From the NCBI GenBank assembly GCA_041398825.1, contig JAWKTX010000016.1, forward strand, positions 66,100 to 130,099: a DNA stretch of 64,000 nt, in the 5' to 3' direction. Under the pieces are notes generated by a model. The model had not been told where the DNA came from. It searched no databases and was given only the letters and a program-made list of their open reading frames with translations. The translations under genes were made by a program, and so were the position numbers. Each line of letters begins with the position of its first letter. The first letter of the stretch is position 1. The stretch is from Planctomycetaceae bacterium (GTDB lineage Bacteria > Planctomycetota > Planctomycetia > Planctomycetales > Planctomycetaceae). Below are positions 61,597 to 64,000 of the stretch, piece by piece.

Positions 61597-62856
61597 ATGA
61601 AATTACTCTTCATCCTGCCCGCATTGGGCCTCACCATCGCATGGTCCCAGCTGTCAATGACCGTGATTCAGGCGGAAGATCGATCGACAATTACCGTTTC
61701 CAGCGTGACGGTGTCTCCCGAAGGAACACCGCCTGCCCCCGGACCGGAGTTACTGAAGTACACGCCCGAAGAAATCGAGAGGGCGTATGAAGGTCAGCCG
61801 CTGCCGGAAGGAGTGCGGATGTATCTGGCGATCGTGCGTGGCGGAAAAATGAACGGAAGCGAGGGATGGTTTGGCCCGGCCGCGACGCGATATCACTGGG
61901 ACTGGCTTTGCAGAACCCACCACATTTCCGGCGACCGTCTGGGCCAAAAACAATTCCTGGGTGACCCTTCGGCGTTTCAGATTCTGGATCGCAACAACGA
62001 TGGATATATCACAGCAGATGACCTGGACTGGTCCGACACGAATGAATGGGTTCGAAATTCATATGCCATCAATCGCTGGTTTCGCCGAATGGATGAATCG
62101 GGTAACGGAGAATTCTCCCGATCCGAATGGGTGAGCCTGTTCGACAGGCTTGCAGGTCAATCCGACGAAATCCGGTTTGATCAGCTGCGGGACTCAATCT
62201 TTGCGGGTTCTGGTGCTGCGTTTCAGTCGGGTGATGCACCTACCAAAGAAACGCTTGTGCAGGGTTTGCTGGCAGAGGAGGTCGGTTCGCTGAAGGAAGG
62301 GCCGCCACTGGAAGGATTGGCACCTGATTTCGAGCTTCCTGTGCTGAATGGTGATTCAACGATCTCGCTGCAATCACTCGTCGGCCAGAAACCCGTGGTG
62401 CTGATCTTTGGTAATTTCACATGTGGACCATTTCGATCGATGTATCCAGCCGTCGAACGCGTTGTTAGCCGACATCGTGACGACGCCAGTTTTCTGATGA
62501 TCTATGTCCGCGAAGCACATCCAGCAAATGGATGGGCAATGAAGTCGAATCAAAAAGCAGGAATTGAAATCCTTCAGCCTGTGACTCTGGAACAGCGGGT
62601 TGATGTGGCACAGCAGTGTTCCAAAATGCTGGAGCCCACCATTCCACTGCTTGTCGATGATGTCGATGACAGGACGGGGCACGCGTACAGTGGCATGCCA
62701 GCGAGACTCTACGTGATCGATCGAAAGGGAAAAGTCGCCTACAAGAGTGGTCGAGGTCCATTCGGGTTTAAAGTCGACGAAATGGAACAATCGCTTGTCA
62801 TGCTGCAGCTTGACGAACAGATTCAGGCCTCTCCCCCCAACGATGCTGAAAAATAA
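61597..62856 (+). CDS. secreted EF-hand protein with iodothyronine-deiodinase-like thioredoxin domain
   Basis: A 419-residue exported protein (signal peptide to about residue 26). Two EF-hand loops are at 131-142 (DRNNDGYITADD) and 166-177 (DESGNGEFSRSE). A thioredoxin-fold domain from about 240 has GNFTCGPFRSMYPAVERV, with Cys276 at the position occupied by selenocysteine in deiodinases. FLMIYVREAHPANGW (299-313) and MPARLYVIDRKGKVAYKS with GRGPFGF follow, all in deiodinase order. Family knowledge suggests a thiol-redox reaction; true deiodination is not implied. The codon at Cys276 is TGT, so no selenocysteine is used. Calcium may regulate it. Confidence 0.88.
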   Translation: MKLLFILPALGLTIAWSQLSMTVIQAEDRSTITVSSVTVSPEGTPPAPGPELLKYTPEEIERAYEGQPLPEGVRMYLAIVRGGKMNGSEGWFGPAATRYHWDWLCRTHHISGDRLGQKQFLGDPSAFQILDRNNDGYITADDLDWSDTNEWVRNSYAINRWFRRMDESGNGEFSRSEWVSLFDRLAGQSDEIRFDQLRDSIFAGSGAAFQSGDAPTKETLVQGLLAEEVGSLKEGPPLEGLAPDFELPVLNGDSTISLQSLVGQKPVVLIFGNFTCGPFRSMYPAVERVVSRHRDDASFLMIYVREAHPANGWAMKSNQKAGIEILQPVTLEQRVDVAQQCSKMLEPTIPLLVDDVDDRTGHAYSGMPARLYVIDRKGKVAYKSGRGPFGFKVDEMEQSLVMLQLDEQIQASPPNDAEK

Positions 62857-62880
62857 CGGACGCATTTTCAGCACACAAAG

Positions 62881-63144
62881 TCAGAAAATCTGAGGCAAGC
62901 GGTACAAAGCAAAAATGGTGGTGACGACACCACAAGCGATCGTCATCAGACCAAACAGAAAGATAATGGTTGCAGCAGCCGTGCCCGCGAATCCCGACAA
63001 CATCTGATGTTCGGACAGCGGGTACTGGCGCCGCTGAATTCCACGCCATCCGGATCTCAAAATCATGGTCCCGTAATAGAACGAAGTGCATGCAGCCCCA
63101 GCAAAGATCAATGCAATTCGAACGGGTGAGAGTGCTACAATCAT
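62881..63144 (-). CDS. small two-helix membrane protein, hypothetical
   Basis: An 87-residue protein. The start at ATG 63144 is supported by AGGA about 5 bases upstream. Two or three hydrophobic segments (VRIALIFAGAACTSFYYGTMIL and ATIIFLFGLMTIACGVVTTIFAL) flank a basic loop RSGWRGIQRRQYPLSEHQML. The family is not recognised. It is convergent with the EF-hand protein gene. The longer frame to 63297 has no ribosome-binding site and no similar composition. Confidence 0.62.
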   Translation of the reverse strand: MIVALSPVRIALIFAGAACTSFYYGTMILRSGWRGIQRRQYPLSEHQMLSGFAGTAAATIIFLFGLMTIACGVVTTIFALYRLPQIF

Positions 63145-63480
63145 CTGGTCCTGTCCCTCGTTCTCCCGAAATGACTTCTTCCTGCAATCCGAGAATCCTA
63201 CCAGAACAGCACTGGATGCAGAACTCGATCTGATCACCGTGAGCTGCCTTTGTCTGTCCGCTTTATTCCAAACACAGCCGCGCTTTTCGAACTTCATTCG
63301 ATCACAACCTGCGGTAGCAACTCGCTTGACAACTCATGTGAAGATCCGAAACCACCGATCGAAGGCACTAAGGCCACCAGGCATAAAGGCACCAAGGCAT
63401 TCATTCCTGAAAAGCCAGTGATGAAGTGTAAATACAGTAGTCGGCCGCACTCTGAATTTACCCTCTCCCCCAAAGTCACG
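63145..63480. other. intergenic region with 8-base periodic repeat
   Basis: About 335 bases between the small membrane protein start and the truncated pseudopilin. It contains the octanucleotide repeat at 63362-63401. Nothing else is supported. Confidence 0.5.
63362..63401. repeat. octanucleotide tandem repeat, five units
   Basis: Units aaggcact, aaggccac, caggcata, aaggcacc, aaggcatt at exact 8-base spacing. The consensus is aaggcacc. It is intergenic in my reading, although an open frame runs across it. Confidence 0.78.
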
Positions 63481-63620
63481 ATGCCGAGGGGAGGTTGCTC
63501 CATCCTGGAATTACTTGTTTCCATCGCGGTCATTGCCGTTCTCATGGCCCTTATTCTACGGGCCGTCCAGCAAGCACGGCAGGCTGCGCACCGAGCTCAT
63601 TGCAGGAGCTGCTTCACCGC
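63481..63620 (+). pseudogene. truncated DUF1559 pseudopilin gene (5' fragment)
   Basis: From ATG 63481 the frame encodes MPRGGCSILELLVSIAVIAV, then LMALILRAVQQARQAAHRAHCRS. This is a recognisable but diverged pseudopilin helix plus the LLPAVQQAREAARRTQC segment. The expected NxLKQ... continuation is absent. After about 63610 the frame continues into unrelated Arg/Gly-rich sequence and stops at 63759. Several helix residues are altered (Phe to Ser-Ile, Ile to Leu/Met). I read it as a decayed 5' fragment cut off at a rearrangement point next to the recombinase remnant. Confidence 0.72.
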
Positions 63621-63639
63621 AAGCTCGAATATTAGAAGG

Positions 63640-63905
63640 GGACGAAACGTAGATCTTGGTCGTGCCGGCTTCCGCATGACGCAGCAGATCGCGGGAAGAA
63701 ACCTGTCTGTCCCCAATTGCCGGGCCGGCCCGAAGGGTACTGAGCACAAGTGGGTCTGACACACTATTTCGCGACAGTAGTTCTTCACGGCGTGCACCGA
63801 GTATCGCTGCCTGATTCCAACAGGTGCGTCGCAAAACTGTGCCAAGAGGAAACCCGAAGCGTGAGCGAGGGATCAACCGCCCTGCGTAACCCCCCGTCTT
63901 GGTCA
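63640..63905 (-). pseudogene. decayed tyrosine recombinase (integrase) fragment
   Basis: On the minus strand, the frame ending near 63785 encodes SLTLRVSSWHSFATHLLESG then SDTR. Removing a 12-base insertion (encoding VSSW) gives LTLR-HSFATHLLESGSDTR, which matches the integrase box II motif HTLRHSFATHLLESGxDIR. A frameshift follows; the next frame gives RREELLSR, where TVQELLGH is usual. About 30 residues further LLRHAEAGTTKIYV resembles the LLGHxxxxTTxIYTHV end that carries the catalytic Tyr. The reading frame is broken, so no active enzyme is made. The N-terminal part may extend beyond this region but is not recognisable. Confidence 0.6.
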
Positions 63906-64000
63906 CAGTCGTGCCAGTGCAGATGTCCGTTCCATTCCAGAACTGTGCCTGCCGCTCGTTTAACCCGCCCCAAAGGGGAGGCCAGCTCGACGCATTCTTA
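63906..64000. other. right-edge sequence
   Basis: The last 95 bases show no supported feature. They may belong to the decayed recombinase or its flank. Confidence 0.3.

Noticed and set aside
62422..62427. Selenocysteine in the deiodinase-like protein
   Set aside because: The codon in the active-site segment GNFTCGPF is TGT (Cys), not TGA, and no SECIS-like need arises.
63481..63759. Full-length functional protein from the frame 63250-63759
   Set aside because: Only the short pseudopilin-like core (63481-63610) resembles a family. Upstream it reads through the octamer repeat and downstream through Arg/Gly-rich sequence antisense to the recombinase remnant.
1..64000. tRNA, rRNA or other structured RNA genes
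   Set aside because: I looked for cloverleaf-like GGTTCRA segments and conserved rRNA stretches in the gaps and found none. A covariance-model search would be decisive.

Overview
The window comes from a planctomycete, most likely order Planctomycetales. The main evidence is five DUF1559-type pseudopilin genes or fragments with the N-terminal GFTLIELLVVIAII helix. Supporting signs are a MNPYQSPE-type protein start, a PQQ-propeller exoprotein, a CHGPGC-type secreted protein, a Pkn2-like kinase with an FHA domain, an EF-hand protein fused to a deiodinase-like fold, and weak or absent Shine-Dalgarno sites on many genes. No rRNA, tRNA or CRISPR array was found. Coding density is high, with both strands used in short blocks.

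Layout. 1-2516: the 3' part of an ABC ATPase gene and its ABC-2 permease. 2663-11390, all minus strand: a secreted hypothetical, a PQQ propeller protein, the GTPase Der with a long acidic tail, a PAS/NtrC-like regulator with a decayed ATPase core, a C45 acyltransferase/peptidase, and a secreted protein overlapping it. 11695-14697, plus strand: a methyltransferase, an HExxH protein, a flavin reductase and a helical hypothetical. 14888-16660: a membrane protein with a HEAT-like tail.

17110-31018 is the most coherent block, a 14-kb co-directional export island. It starts with a Cys-rich secreted protein. A MacAB-like system follows: FtsX-type permease, Cys-containing lipoprotein, HlyD adaptor, LolD/MacB ATPase, second FtsX-type permease, then a TolC-type channel. 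A second Cys-rich secreted protein precedes a CusB-like adaptor with two heavy-metal-binding modules and a CusA-like RND pump. I infer metal (Cu/Ag or similar) detoxification.

31241-47379: a secreted HEAT/pseudo-receiver protein, lysA, a PmtA-like lipid methyltransferase, an FHA kinase, a membrane-anchored MutS-like ATPase, an IlvD/Edd dehydratase beside a sugar epimerase-like protein, two DUF1559 proteins, a FabZ-like dehydratase and an NtrC-type regulator without the GAFTGA loop. 47527-58441: a fused hydantoinase/oxoprolinase, another DUF1559 protein, a small membrane protein, an Nramp-like transporter, acetyl-CoA synthetase and a membrane protein. 58867-64000: a secreted protein, a DUF1559-lipoprotein pair, the EF-hand/deiodinase-like protein, a small membrane protein, a truncated pseudopilin and a decayed tyrosine-recombinase remnant at the right edge.

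Non-coding structure includes a dispersed imperfect palindrome of about 95 bp (three copies), three in-frame minisatellites in protein linkers, several short tandem repeats and three convincing intrinsic terminators. Function assignments rest on motif recognition by eye; no database search was run.
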